Positions 1-13,584 of a stretch of DNA of 64,000 nt are shown here, one piece after another. The DNA is from Mycteria americana. Taxonomy: Eukaryota > Chordata > Aves > Ciconiiformes > Ciconiidae. The stretch is taken from positions 31,167,683 to 31,231,682 of the forward strand of contig NC_134396.1 of NCBI RefSeq assembly GCF_035582795.1, written 5' to 3'. Each line of letters begins with the position of its first letter. Position 1 is the first letter of the stretch. The position numbers and the translations under genes are program-made. The notes beneath the pieces were generated by a model. It searched no databases. It worked only from the letters and a program-made list of their open reading frames with translations, and had not been told where the DNA came from.

Positions 1-2199
1 CATGATCACCTTGCAGGCCAGGAGGGCTGCAGTCCTGGAGCAGAAGTCTTAACATTGCTGGAAGGTGCCTTCTAAGGGGCTTGTAGGTTTCTCTCTAACC
101 TGAAAAGCCTGAAAGCAGATGAAGGGAGGGAGACTTTGCTGAAGTGTCTCTTGTAAGCTGCCAAGTGGGAGAAGCTAGTTTTGAGGCTGCTGCATACCAG
201 AGGACTGTGCTAGTTGGCAGGGTTACATCTGTTCTTCATGCACGAGCAGAAAGTATTTACCGGATGTAAACTGTGTTTAAAATCCTAATAGCATTATCAG
301 TTTTAACTCTTTGCAATTAAATAAATAATATTTGACTGTAGAGCAAATCACAGCCCAGGCTTGTTGGCTGCTTTGCTGCCCACCAGTTTTATCCATGTAT
401 TGAAGAGATTAGTATATGCTCACTGAATTTAGCCAGACTTCACTGTTTTCCAATAGAAAACTGCTCCGCTCAGATAATTTACCAGCACCTGCATTTGCTC
501 CTCGCATAAATTAGTATTGATATCTGGATCACATTTTCTCATAAATCTGTTACCTCTACTGAAAACCAGTACGACTGTGACATATATTTAGCAATATCTT
601 CAGTTTAGGAAATGTACTCAGTCAAGTGCCTGTCAACATGGGATTCCTGTTTTAGCCCAGCACTTAAAATTCTTTAACTTATACTGCTTTCCTGTATGTT
701 AATACCACTTTACTCTTTTTGACTTGCTTCCCTTTACTCATTGTCTGTGTGTTGCATTGTGATATTCCAGTGTCAATGGGTAGCTGCAAGAGCACGTGGC
801 TGAAACCAAGCTGCCTCCTCCCCAGGCAGAGTCACTGGGATGTTCCCCGTGGTCCCAGCAGAAGTGTCCAAAGCCTTATCTGAAGATCTTGGCGTTGCAG
901 GACTTGCTCTGAAATATCCCCTCAAAATCCTATCAGATGATCTTTACAAGGACTGGATGTGTGCCTTGGAGAAGCAGAGCAGCAAGAGAGATTGGAATAA
1001 CTGAAAGAGTAATTTTTTCAGGCAGTCCCACTCCTGTGGACCTGCTGGGACCCCTGTGTTAAAGGATGGCAGCCCAGCCAGCCTGGCACTGGGCCTTGTC
1101 ACTGGTGGATTTTTGATGGGTGAAAAATGGGGGCAGAGGGGAAGGTGCAGAGGTGGGAACTATGTGGTGGACAGAGAAGCAAACTTCAGGGCTGTATCCC
1201 CCCTCCCAGCCCCACAGTCAGTAACTGCACAATGGGCCACACAGCGTGGGGCAGAGGGTCTGCTGGAGTTGGCGCCATTAGGGAAGTGTTAATTGCCCTG
1301 GAAGTCATGCAGAAAGCACTGAAAGCTGTGGGATAGGATGGCTTACACACAGTTTGGAGCCAGGTTTAAGATCTTCCTCAGGGGTAGGGACTGGCTCATC
1401 CCCCTACACATGTGCACAGCTGCACACACACGGGAGCTCACGCAGAGCCAGGCTGTGCCCACGCCACCTGCCTAAAGCCCCTGCTCACATGGATGAGCTC
1501 TAGGAAGGAGCAAGTGCCTCCTCTGACTCCTTCATCAAGGAGCAAATCACCCCGATGCCCACTCTGCTCCTCCTGTGCTTTCTCCAACTCCTCATGCTCC
1601 TCTTCCTCCCACCTGCTGTGCTCTCAGCCCAGCTGCTTTCCACCTGCAGGACCCAGTGCCCCCCACTCTCTGCCAACCCTACTCCCGGAGCCTGGGCAGG
1701 AGGGTGAGGAGCAGCAAGCCCTGAGGCAGGGGCTCCCACAGGAAGCCTGGATGTTTCTGCAGCAGCCCTAGCTCCCTGCTGGGAATTGCAGCCCCTTGGG
1801 ACTCCTGCAAGCCAGGCAGGGAGACTCAACATGGAAGTCAAGCTGATGCTGGAGGCATTGATTTCAGCAATTGTGCAACAAGCCTTGCTTGAAGTGCTGG
1901 AAGATCTGACACGGTGGCAGAATTTGCCAAGGCACTGCGTCAGGAAGAGCAGAAGAGGCAACCCAGAGAGGAGGAGGTACAAGTCACTAAGAGAAAATGG
2001 CCCTGTGTCAATAATGCTTTTTGTAGGAGATGATACAATCATTTCCAGCAATGGAAGGCCAGACCTGAAATAGTCTGATTTGCCTCAAAGGGTCCTGCTG
2101 GGTTTGACATCCATCAGAGCAGCCTAGTCCCTTCCTGCCACACTTTGTGGAGGGCTTCCATACCCCAACACAAGGCAGGAGTGTTTCTTTGGAGTAACC
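1..2199. other. Intergenic DNA, no gene recognised
   Basis: AT-rich to about 780, then a moderately GC-rich stretch (about 1000-2000) with overlapping open frames on both strands that show no family motif and no splice-site support. It could include the decayed 5' part of the CR1 copy that follows. Confidence 0.5.
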
Positions 2200-3980
2200 A
2201 TGCTCCAGGGACCCTGTGTGGTCAGGGACCTGGTCAAGGATCAAAGGAAGACTAGAGAAAACATGGGCCTGCTGCTGAATGGTGCAGGGGACCTCATAAA
2301 AAATGACATGGAAAAGGCCAAGGTACTCAATGCCTTCCTTCCTCAGTCTTTACTGGTAAGACCAGTTTTCAGGAGTCCCAGGTCCCTGAGACCCTAGGGA
2401 AAGTCTGGAGCAAGAAAGACTTACCCTCAGTGGATGAGTACTAGGTTAGGGAGCACTTAAACAAACTGGATGTACATAAGTCCATGGGGACAAGTGCTGA
2501 GGGAGCTGGGTGATGTCATTGCAGGACCACTGTTTGAATGGTCAGGAGAGGTTCCTGAAGACTGGAAGAGAACAAATGTCACTCCTTTCATCAAGAAAGG
2601 CAAGAAGAAAGATCTGAGGAATTACAGGCTGGTCAGCCTTACCTCAATCCCCCGGAAGGTGATAGAGCAACTAATCCTGGAAACCATTTCCAAACACATG
2701 GAGGACAAGAAGGTGATCAGGAGTAGTCACTATGATTTATGAAGGGGATAATCATGCTTAACCAATGTGACAACCTTCTGCAATGAGGTGACTTGCTTGG
2801 TGTCTGAGTGGAGAATAGATCCAACAGTGGATGTTGTTTACCTCAACTTTAGTAAGGCTTTTGACACTGTCTCCCAAAATGTTCTTGTAGACAAACTGAT
2901 CAAGTATGGGCTAGAAAATTGGACAGTGAGATGGACTGAAAACTGGCTGAATGACTGGGCCTAGGAAGTTGTGAACAGTGGCACAAAGTCCATTTGGAGA
3001 CAAGCCACTAGTGGTGTACGCCAGGGTCAATACTGGGGCCAGTACTGTTTAACATCTTCGTGAGTGACCTGGATGATAGGACAGAGTGCACCCTTGTCAT
3101 GTTTGCAGATGATCCGGAACTGGGAGGACTGGCTAGACCAGATGATCACACTGCCATTCAGAGGAACCTGGACAGGCTGAAGAAATGGTCAGAAGTGAAC
3201 CTCATGAAGTTCAACAAAGGAAAATACAAAGTCCTGCATCTCAGGAAGTATAACCCCAGGCAGTAGTACACCTGGAGGCTGACTGGCTGGAAAGCAGCTC
3301 TGCAGGGAAGATCCTTGGAGTCCTGGTGGACAGCAAGTTGAACATGAGCCAACAATGTGCCCTTGTGGCAAAGAGGGCCAGTGGCATCCTGGGATGCATT
3401 AAGGTCAGGCATCCTGGGATGCAGCAGGTCAAGGCAGATGATCCTTCCCCTCTGCCCAGCACTGGTGAGACACACCTGGGTGCTGGGTCCAGTTCTGTGC
3501 TCTCTGGTATGAGACGGATATGGACATCCTGGAGTGAGTCCAGTGAAAGATGATGATGAAGGTACTGGAGCATCTTTTATACAAGGAGAGGCTGAGAGAG
3601 CTGGCACTGTTCAGCCTGGAGGAGAGAAAGTTCAGGGGAAGCTTATCCATGTATATAAATACCCAATGGGGAGAAGTAAAGAAAATGGAACAGATTCATC
3701 TCAGTGATGCCCAGTGAAAGAATAAGAGGACATCAACACACATTGAAATACAGGAAATTGCCTCCCAACACAAGAAAACACTCTTTTACTGTGAGGGTGG
3801 TTGAGCGCTGGCACAGGTTGCCCAGAGTGTCTGTGGAGTTTCCATCTGTGGAGATACTAAAAACCTGATTGGACATGGCCCTGAGCAACCTGCTGTATCT
3901 GACCTGCCCTGAGCAGGGGGTTGGACTGCAGCATCTCAAGGGGTCTCATCCAACCTAAGCAATTCTGTGGTTCTGTAAGA
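2200..3980 (+). mobile_element. CR1-type LINE, degenerate ORF2 (reverse transcriptase) copy
   Basis: In broken frames the DNA encodes GLLLNGAGDLIKNDMEKAKV, PFIKKGKKKDLRNYRLVSLT, the RT motif FSKAFDTVS (2848-2874), the polymerase-site motif FADD (3102-3113), DRLKKWSEVNLMKFNKGKYK and [15 protein letters not shown]. It ends near 3977 with TTCTGTGGTTCTGTAAG, a decayed CR1 terminus. Many stops and frameshifts show it is an old, dead copy. The 5' limit is uncertain. Confidence 0.85.
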
Positions 3981-6900
3981 GAACAAACCCAACAACATTT
4001 TCTTTCTATAACTCATGCAGTTGTTAAGCCAGAGTTAGCTGAGCCATTCTCCTTGTGATCCCTCTTACATGAGTTCCTGTGGTGCTCTAAAGTAAGAAAG
4101 GTCCCTTCCTGTCTTCTAACCCAGGAAGTCCTGAACACACATGCCTACCTCTCAAGATTTCCAAATATTGAATACCTTCTATTCATAGCACCCATGAAAA
4201 GTAAACAGAAATGGAAAGTCTCTATTATTCACCATTCATCAGCTCTATACACTTTATGCACTAAGCCTTTTCTGTATAGAATAGGATAGAAACTGAGAAC
4301 ATGGAAAAGTTCAGATGGTTCCGGACCACCTCAGCTCACCCCAAGGCTAACCATCTGCTTTACCTGCAGTCCCAATAAAGCCATGTGCCTTGAGATCAGT
4401 GCATCTTAAGACAACCGAGAATGATTTTGTTTTATCAGTCACTAGACCATTGTGTTACAGACTTGCAAAGAGGAAAAAAGGGATTCCCTTTTTCTTGTGG
4501 GCTTGGTACTCCTTAGGAGGAATACACTTTTTCTTTTCAAGCACTTTTTCTTACAAAGGGCTTGGAGAGAAAGTAGAGGCCATAAATACTGTCTGCTTAG
4601 GTCCACTTCTGCCTTGATTTCTACCTTGTTTTAAGAGTTTCACACTGTCATCATTCTCTGAATTCCAGATGGAAGGGGTAAAAGCAAAAGGCCTGAATTC
4701 TTTATGTGCAACTTTCTCTTGGCAGGAACATGGTAAATGCCAGCAGATGCAAGCACTACAGAAATGTGTTTGTGAGTGTTAGAAAGGAAGGGGAGGAATG
4801 GACTGCTCAGCTCATGAGACCCTTCCCCACTTCTGCAGGGAGCTTCGCACCCTTTGGAACTCCTGCCTTTGCGAGCTCCTGCCGGTCAATCCCACAGATC
4901 CCTGTGGGTCTGCGCAGAACTTCCCTAGGCCTTGCTAAGGGCACCAGAGCACAGCCTGGTAACGTTTGCCCTCTCCCCGCTATTTTACAAGGCAGAGGCA
5001 GACCAGGGTGCACCTTGCAAACAGGACAGGGTTTTGGTTTTCTGTGTGCAAAGAGGAGACTTGGGAAATGCAAGGATAAGCAAGAGTGGTGTAGTTGGAG
5101 GGACTAAACAGTTTTAGCAGATCTGAGACCATAATTTGCTGGAATGAAAAGCAGCAACTGTTCTTATCCTGACTCGCTCAGCAGAGTTATTTTCCTTTAA
5201 CTAGAATGTCCCTGTCTTTGGGCATACCCTCCATAGGTGCCAGACCCCTTGGAATATCCAAGAAGTTGAGGGGACCAGATCCATAAAGAGCAGAGACCTC
5301 AGTAAAACCTATGACTTCCATCTACTTCAGAGAGATTTCATCTGGGTCTTGCCCAGCGAGCATCTTGTAGCAACAATGCTTGGTCCTTTATGATTGCAGC
5401 AAGTGAATACTGCTTCCCAAGATCCTGTGGTGCATCATTAAAAAAAATACTTTTTCTTACTTTCCTCTTGTCAAAGTCTCACATAATGAGACAGAGTGCC
5501 TTCCCTGCGGGATGGCAGAACTGGGGGAAACATTGGAGAAGGAGGCAGTGGGGAGGGTAGAGCTCATCTGTAAGTTACAAACTCAAGGAATATTGTTGGT
5601 TAGCAGTTGTTTTCCTTCAGTCAGATCAGATGCCATCGTTACAGGGTTGTGGTGGATTAAGGCAGCAGGTGCCATTCTAACCAGAATGTCACGTGCCCAA
5701 AGCCTTCTGTGCCTTTTCAAACATTTTACTTTTTTAAAAACGTTTTAATGTTGGAAAATTGCCTTTCCACCTCTGTAGGGAGTTGCTGCTGAGCTGAAAT
5801 AATGCAAGTGTCAGGCATGCTGCCCTACCCTCACTGCTGGCTTCATATTGCTTCTGATATGGGCTGCTCTCAGGGGGCTGGATGCAGTCAGCAGCAGTAA
5901 AATGGTTAGAGATTGCTAATTATTTTCTTTATGTTAATCATCTGTATCCCTCATGTATTGCACAGCCAACATTGCTCTGCCCTTTTCTGTCATATTCCTG
6001 ATAGTGCCTATGCCCTTGTGGGAAACAAAAAACACACTGTGCCTGCAGTCACGTGTATCTAATGAAAGGCTTTAATGACTTTCATGACTTTTTAAATGAC
6101 TTTATCTAATGACTGCCTTCTTCTGAGCTTCCTCGGCTACAGATTAGGACATTCATCCTAAATGAAAGAATGAGAGAAAGATAATTCCCAAGATGCACAG
6201 AGTAGCTGCAGTGTCTGACAAATCCCACTGGCTGCTCCCCAGTTTGCTGCTCCTCCTCCATCCTCCCTGGCTCACACCTCCTCACCCACATAGACAAAAT
6301 ATCTTGGGAGGACGTTTTTAATCCATGTGAATGTAGAATCTATCTAATGGATGGATTTTTTCAGTGCCTCTGGGTGAAAGAAAGCACTGCAGTTGAAGAA
6401 GGTTATGTTCTTCCTCCCTCCTTCTCCTGTGTGCAAAACTCAACCCAGGAATTGCCAGTGGAACTTCTTTTTCATATTTCTGTTGTGGCCTGTTGTCTCT
6501 AGTAAGCTTTTCAGAAACAAAAAGTATTTTGGAGGGTTGATGGTGCCAGTGTTTCCTGTTGCTGTCTGTCTCTGGTCCCCTGGCTAGCTGTTGTTCCTGG
6601 CTGGGGGAACCTGCTTCAGCAGTGACAGGAGAGCAGGGAGAAGAGCCAAACACCACAATCCAGCTGGGCTGCTTCAACTCACCGTTCAAATAACTCCTTT
6701 GACTGGGGCTAGGCTAGTGACAGGGACTGGTTTTCTGCTTCGGGCCCTGGTCCCTTGACTTCTATGTTGCATTTCATTCTGTGCTCCATCAGGAGCGTTT
6801 AAGAGATCAAGAACAAATAAAATAATCTTGAATTAACACTTTTTTGCCATGCCTTTTCATGGTGTCTCTTTGTGTTTCAGCCTGGATACAACAGTGGTCT

Positions 6901-8618
6901 GATGCATTTAGCTGGAAGCAGAAGTGAGCAGCCAGCAGCCCCAGAAGCTGCTGAGGAGCGTGGGCTGCAGCAGTGACCTCCAGGCACTGAGCCTGGCAGA
7001 AGCTGCTGGTTGACTCATTGCTCAGACAGGACTCATTGCTCAGAAAGGACTTTCTCATTGCTCAGAAAGGACTACAATCTGCCAGGAGCAGTATTCTCCT
7101 CCCATCTCTTTCTAGTTGGAAGAGTCTGATCAAATAAACCGAGGATCAGGAAACAGACTTGGAAGCAGACAAGCAGACTTACCATGTTTGAGTTGAGTGC
7201 TCAGTTGCAGGCATGAGCATGACTCGTGGTGAGAGTTAATAAGGAAAAAGCACCTTTGCTTCTTCTGTATGAATGAGTATCTGTAACACGTATCAGAAAT
7301 AGTTTTCCATTTTACCCACTGTGAGTTTACACAAATTGCCATACTTTTGATAAGCGATTTTTTCAGGTGAGTTTAAAATCAGTGTAATATGAACAAACCA
7401 TGTCAGATTAAGGCCATCTTGGGACAAAGTTCTTCCAAGAGACTGGTTAGCAGTTAGCCCCAATTACAGAATCAAAACCAGAAATTGATTTAGAAAATAG
7501 AAATAGATTGAAGCCTTGAGTTGCTAAAATTAACTTCAAAACATGTACTGGGTAAATTAGGGGCCTCTCATTGTCCCTCTTAGATTACTTTTTGCTACTC
7601 TGATCTAGTTAAAAAGCATGCCTTGCTGATTGCACTGTAGAAGTGAGAAGCAGGCCTGGCATTAATACGACTGCCCAGGAAATAAATTACTCCTCCTCTT
7701 GCTGGCTTCTCTGGCAGGAATGATGAAAGATGATTCTGGAAAAGCCAGAAAAAGCTTGTATTTTAACCACAGAAAACCTAAACCATGAGGACAATCAGTA
7801 AAGTTCCTCCTGAGATGGTAACCTGAGATACTAACAAATTATAGCAACTTCAACTTTTCAAATTTTTCCAAATTTTATCTACTGACAGTGCCAATTATCC
7901 TAGAAAGTCCCCTTTCCCAAAGTAAAAATAAACAAATGACAATATTAGGTATATAACAATAAAAAAAAGTAAAAGTAAAAATATATGTATGTATGTCTGC
8001 ATGCCTTCATCAGGAGTTCTGAGTTAATGTCTGAGCTAGTTTCCTTTCTTGGATTTCATGAATTTCAGAGCTTGGTCTCACAATTGCTTTAACATGATCT
8101 AATTGCAAGCTCCTTCTGAAAGACTGCAGACTTTGCCTCTGTAATGCTCTGCTCAAGTCTTTCCTTTAATTTTCTATGATCTATTCCTATTTCACACCTG
8201 ATCTTTTTCATTTAAATTCCAGTCTCATTTCTCCTTCCTCCTTTTGTGGAAGATGTTTTGTTGTTTAGTTGTTACACCAGAGAGAAACAATTTCACAATA
8301 AACTGTTTTATATCCTCTCGTGTCATGTTTTTGCTAGATAAACATGTATTTCCTTTCCATTAGAAATGATTAAACCTATGTGGTCCTACGTAACATGAGC
8401 AGCATCTTTGATTTAGTTATAATACATGCATTTTTACAATGTCAGTGTTTTACCATCAGTTGTTGTACAAACCGGTATTCTGGTTGTTAGCTTCCTATCT
8501 GCATTTTGCTGATGTTGCAGATTCAGGTTGTTGGCATAAAGTATCTAGCTAACATGATTTCACGCTGAATTCTCTGATACTGCTACTTTTAGAAAGGAGG
8601 AAAAAAAGAATCCAGTAT
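3981..8618. other. Intergenic DNA, no gene recognised
   Basis: Short frames only. Apart from the tandem repeat at 7012-7069 and a TATGTATGTATG patch near 7985, no element or exon can be supported. Confidence 0.5.
7012..7069. repeat. Three-copy tandem repeat (18-22 bp unit)
   Basis: Units GACTCATTGCTCAGACAG, GACTCATTGCTCAGAAAG and a third with a 4-bp insertion (GACTTTCTCATTGCTCAGAAAG) follow one another directly. The first unit forms TGACTCA (AP-1 consensus) with the preceding T. Confidence 0.85.
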
Positions 8619-9024
8619 TGTGGAAGCAAAATAGTTAATGTCTCATAGGCCTCTGCAGGCATCCCTAGTTAAGAAACATTGGCAGCTAATGGTCTTGCCA
8701 GTCAGCAAGATTTAATTACAAAGGAGTGGATTATTTCTAAAAGGGGTGGATTATTTGTAAAAGGATGTACTGTCTAGAGCCTCCTTATCGGAAGGATTTA
8801 AATCGCTGGTGTTATCTGCCATATCCTGCTTATCTGACACAGTTTTGGTGAAGAAGGAGTTGTATAACCTGCAGGTATATCAACTCTGTAACTGCCCCTT
8901 TTGGGCAAAGTTCATACGAGCAGGGACGGTCACTCTGCTGCTCTGTGTTCTCTCCTATAGCGATAGTAATAAACGGCTTCTGTTTTGAACTGATCTAAAT
9001 TGTATTCTGGTTATTTCTGCGACA
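8619..9024 (+). mobile_element. Solo LTR of an endogenous retrovirus with perfect 4-bp target duplication
   Basis: The 406-bp element starts TGTGGAAGC and ends TCTGCGACA (TG...CA). It is flanked on both sides by GTAT (8615-8618 and 9025-9028). A poly(A) signal AATAAA lies at 8968-8973, about 50 bp before the end, as expected in the R region. No internal genes adjoin it. A 4-bp duplication is typical of gammaretrovirus-like (ERV1) integrases; the family was not named from a library. Confidence 0.75.
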
Positions 9025-12000
9025 GTATCAACACTTTTCTTCCACCATATCCAAACAAATTAATGCCAGTGTAGGACCACAGAGCTAAAGCTCCTTTCAA
9101 TATTACTAACATGCACAGCATTCGATTCTTGTCTTTACTTCGCTCCTTCTTTCTCATCAAGCTTTCAACATCTACTCAAAATTTCACCATCTCTTTTTTG
9201 TGATATGGTGCAATTTTGTCAAATTTCTGTGAAAATGGCAGTACTTCTGTTATTTCTGAATTTTCATCCAGTGATGTTTTTGCTGTATATTATTTATCTT
9301 TGTGGGTTTCTTTCTTTATAGCAGGGTTACTGGGATCAGCAGAACATTTTTCAGCAAAACATCTATTTTTTTACCAAAATTTGTCTCTGGGCAGTCTTTC
9401 TGTACACCACCTTCATAAAAGTACCCTATGTGTTATTCCCGAGAAACTACAGAAATATGCGATCCGAACACATAAACTTTCAGGCCTTCCTGTCAGAGTT
9501 CTGATGTATTATGTAAACTTTGAGTAACATACATGGACTGGTATTTTCCAGCACTGCCCTAAGTGAAAGAGGGGTTGCTCTTCTGCACCTGGGTGGGCAG
9601 GGAGGTGAGAAAGAGAGGGAAATGGTGCAGGGATCTTTCTGGATCTCAGCAAGAAAAGCCCAACAACAAATGGCTTAATAAAACACCTGTCTTAATAAGA
9701 TAGAAGAGGAATATAGATAGTAAATCTTATGTCCCTTCAGATGCAGGGTACCCTGCTTTTGTGCAGCATCAGAGGGATCCTGGATGGACTTCCCCCACTG
9801 TACACTGTGGAGATTCTGTCCTTGGAGCAGCTCCTCCTCTTCCCCATGCTGCAGCGGCTTTTGTTTTGCATAACAAACAGGAACATATATCTTCTCCTGA
9901 CAGGCTGCAGTATTACCTCTGTCGTAACATCCACTAGCGCACAGCACATGCCAGCATGGGTCACTCCCACAGGCTCCCTTACAGCATCTACTCATGCTAG
10001 CATACGGGCCTTAAGTACATGGCCCAATAGACATGGCTTGGTCAAGATCACAAACTCCTCAACTACTATGTCTTCTGCAAGGCTCCCAATACAGTTGCCT
10101 TATACAGATGGTAGTGCTGTAACAAATGCAGACATGCCCTGCACATGCTTGGGACACAGTGTCACATATTGGTGATGGCAGGAGTATAAACATTCGGTTC
10201 CTTTTACGAGTGAGAAATCGTCACCAGAATCTTTCCTGTTTGCTCAGGCATTGCTAAGTGTGTGAACAAGGCTGTAACGGCAACCCATCTTTCTAGCACA
10301 TTGCTCAAGGCCTCCTTATCACATCCAGGTACAGCCCAGGGAAGGTAGGAAGAGAATGAGCTTAACGAATAATAACAAGCAAGCAGGAAAAAACATTGCA
10401 ACCATTTCCTTTGTTACCTCGTCCCTGCAATGTGAGTCACTAGAACCACCGTTTTCACGTTCTCCTCTTTCTGATCCTATTGCATAGCTAGGAAATCTTT
10501 CTCCCTTGCAGCTTGAAAATTAACAAGGCCTTTTCAGTTTTCTATAAAGACTATGGCAGTGCAGGCCAATGCAGGCTATTCCTGTACAAAAGAAAGCCTA
10601 CACAGATGACATGACACCTGCTCTCTTTTCTTTATTCTGGTTTGTAAGGCTATTATGTCCAGTAGAAAAAATACTTAAAGACTTTTCACTAAAACCAAGA
10701 GCTGTAAAAAGTGTAGCATCAGCACAGAGCAGAAATTCTTTTCTAGCTGTGTGAAACAGTGCTTGAGTTTTCTAACCTCAGGTATGAGCTATCGAACTAC
10801 TTTTCTTGGCATATGTGTTTGTGACTAAAATTCAGCTACACTTTTTGAAGAAACAAATCTACTAAATTTGAATACAGGTAATTAAATCCTACTTATGTAA
10901 AATCCTCCCTCCAAGCTGAACTAGGGACAATTTATAATAAAAGAAAAACATGTCCAGTATCAAGGATGAATAATTTTAAGCTGGATCACAGCAACCCATC
11001 ACAACTGAGAAAAAGGATTAACAACTACTTGACAGAATGAGATGTAAGTCGTCAGTGAGGCTTCTGTGAAATTACTAACCATGTCGTTCTTAAGCAAATA
11101 TTTATCTGTCTTAATGTTTATCAAGATCTGTTCTAATACCGAGCTAAGATTGTAAACCCTGTGCCCACACCTGCAGATATTGAACAAGAGATCGAGTACC
11201 ATCTTGTGGATGCCACAAGACCATCAAAATTTATTTCGAAAAGAAGTATTCATTAAAAAAAGAATGGAAGTATGCCAGTATACATCTGCTTATAGGCAAA
11301 TTATAACCAAAGGCATAATTCATTATTAACAGGAAGAAACATATTATGAACAATATAAATGTACCTGCTTCACAAATTTTTTTTTGCTCTCCAGCTGACA
11401 TAAACTAAAAATTCCACAGGCCAGTGGTCACATTGTCTGCTGTTATGGCCTGTCATTAGTTAGGCAACTACTTAAGAACCTCAGCATTTGGGCTTAATAT
11501 CCAAGATACTTCCATTACTAAATATCATTAAACAAAACTTTTTGTAACATTTCTCTCCATGCTGTCAGACTGCAGAACAGAATGTATGCAGTAGTAGCAT
11601 ACTTAGGACCTTTTTTTCTTCTACTTTTCCTTCTTTTATATATATTACCACCATTCTTTTTTGTTCAGCTGCAGTTACGTAAACATTGATTCTGGAAGTC
11701 AGTCAAAGTACTCGAACTGAAGCAATGAATTAAAATGTTAGCACTAAACAGATGGTGGGGAAGTAGCATGAGAGAAAAAAGAAATAGGAAGAGGGTAAAT
11801 CTGAGGTGGAATAATTCTTAAAAATAATTTTGGCCTTCTCCTATAAAATAACTAGTGCCCACAGATCCATGAATTGGTAGCATTCAGTGTTTTGTAGTGT
11901 GACACGATTGGTTTCTGGAGACAGTTCCCCATCGTTAGAATGAACTGGTTAGCAGCAGCTTTGATAGCTGCTGCAATTAGATATGAGCACATCATAGGTA

Positions 12001-12734
12001 CTTAGACTGCTATTCCTTATAAAAAATTAGCTAACAGAGGTAACTCTAGCAACATTTTTGTAACTAGTTACATCAAACTGGTAAAACTAGTAACTGTGCT
12101 TTGTAAGAGTAACTAGAAATGATTGGGAATTCACATCAAGGACTTCAGTGGTATTTCAAGATATTGATATGTGCTTTTAGATAAATATGCTTAATAATAA
12201 TATAGCAGTCACGAATAAGATCCCCACAACTTATTTGGCATATACATGACTGATATAAACAGACGAGCTTAGGCTGTCTGCTATGTAGCAGAGTCTGAAT
12301 ATGCACTTCTACCTGCTATCTTGAATGGCACATACACAAATTCAATGTATTTTAGCTGGATTAGGCCCTTAGAAAAGTGTTAATCAGCTGGGCATATAAA
12401 AGCAGTGTAGTGACACACCTACAACGTGAAGAGCAAGTGGAAACAGGAAATTAAGGAAGAGAAATGTTGAGTGGGCCTTTGCCTTCTTTTTATAATACAG
12501 AGTGAGTACAGGATGAGTGTTTCTGTCCAGATGTATTTTCCTGAAGGAAATCCCTGCAGTGCTAGTTTGGCAAACCGTGGGAGAGTACAAATTATTTTTC
12601 ATTATCAAGCAACTACAATTTGTCATAATTACGTAACAACAACAAAACAAAATCTGTTTTCCCAGATTCCCCCAATGTCTGCCGTATTCTGAAGCATTCG
12701 AGCTCTTCTGAAAGAAAAAGCAAAACCAGAATTA
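9025..12734. other. Intergenic DNA upstream of RFK
   Basis: No gene recognised. The block at about 9680-10180 has overlapping frames of 106 and 148 codons on opposite strands and a composition unlike its flanks, and may be an unclassified repeat. The rest is AT-rich and featureless. Confidence 0.45.
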
Positions 12735-13357
12735 CCGGGGAAGAAGCGTTCACTATCTCTAGGCACGGGTGAAGTGCGCAAGATGCCACTCCTCAGGCAA
12801 GGGCGCTTACCAGGCGAGGCCTGGCGGCTGCCCGGCAGCCTGAGCAGGCGTTGCCCACGTTCTGCGTTTCGCTGCACGAAGGCTGCGGGACTGGCCAGAC
12901 CCCGCCGCCCCGAGAGCGGAGTCCGAGGAGGTCTGTCGGCAGGAGCGACGGCCATCCCCGCGAGACAGACGGCCGACCGCGGCTCGCCCTCCGGAGACAT
13001 GCCCTGGTTCAGCTCCCAGAACAAACTCCCCGCTTCACACCGCGCAGGCTTGCCTTTCCAGGGCGAGCCCGTGCCCCGCAAGCGCCCTGCCCCGCGCAGC
13101 GGGGCGCCCAGCCTCCGGCAACGGGCCTGCGCAACACGCTAGCCCTACGACCCCGGCCTCCGAGCAGGCCCCCGCGGCCGGGCCGGGACAACGGGCACAA
13201 GGTCGCGCCGCGCCGCGCCCCGGCAGCGGGGCGGACTGAGGAGCGCAGAACTTCAGCCCCGCCTGGATGAGTGGGGTGGGAGCGAGTCCATTCGTGAGGG
13301 GAGGCAGGTGTCTGCCAGGGAGTTCTATGAATTGAACGCTGAGCGCTCCACCTGTTA

Positions 13358-13378
13358 CCCCTCCTCCTCCTCCTCCTC
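13358..13378. repeat. (CCT)n microsatellite in the RFK 5' region
   Basis: About seven uninterrupted CTC/CCT triplets lie about 125 bp upstream of the RFK ATG, probably in the 5'UTR or core promoter. Homopurine/homopyrimidine tracts of this kind are common in CpG-island promoters. Confidence 0.8.
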
Positions 13379-13502
13379 TTGGTAGCGCCTAGAGCAAGGC
13401 GGAGGTGAGCGCTGCGCGCCGCTGGCAGCGGGTCCGCGGGGTGCCGCGCTGGGAGCCGCCCGCCCCAGCAGCCGCCCGCCCCAGCGGCCGCCGCCGGCCG
13501 CC

Positions 13503-13584
13503 ATGAGGCACCTGCCCTACTTCTGCCGCGGGGAGGTGGTGAAGGGCTTCGGCAGAGGCTCCAAGGAGCTGGGCATCCCCACCG
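13503..13584 (+). CDS. RFK: RFK coding exon 1
   Basis: The ATG at 13503 is preceded by GCCGCC, a good Kozak context. The exon encodes 27 residues ending GIPT plus the first base of Ala28, and is followed by the donor GTGAGC at 13585. It lies in the GC-rich island. Confidence 0.95.

Noticed and set aside
1500-2051. 183-codon minus-strand ORF
   Set aside because: Overlaps plus-strand frames next to a CR1 copy, and its composition-driven Ser/Ala/Arg content shows no family signature.
9216-9527. 103-codon plus-strand ORF
   Set aside because: No recognisable motif and no splice or promoter context. Length is within chance for AT-rich vertebrate DNA.
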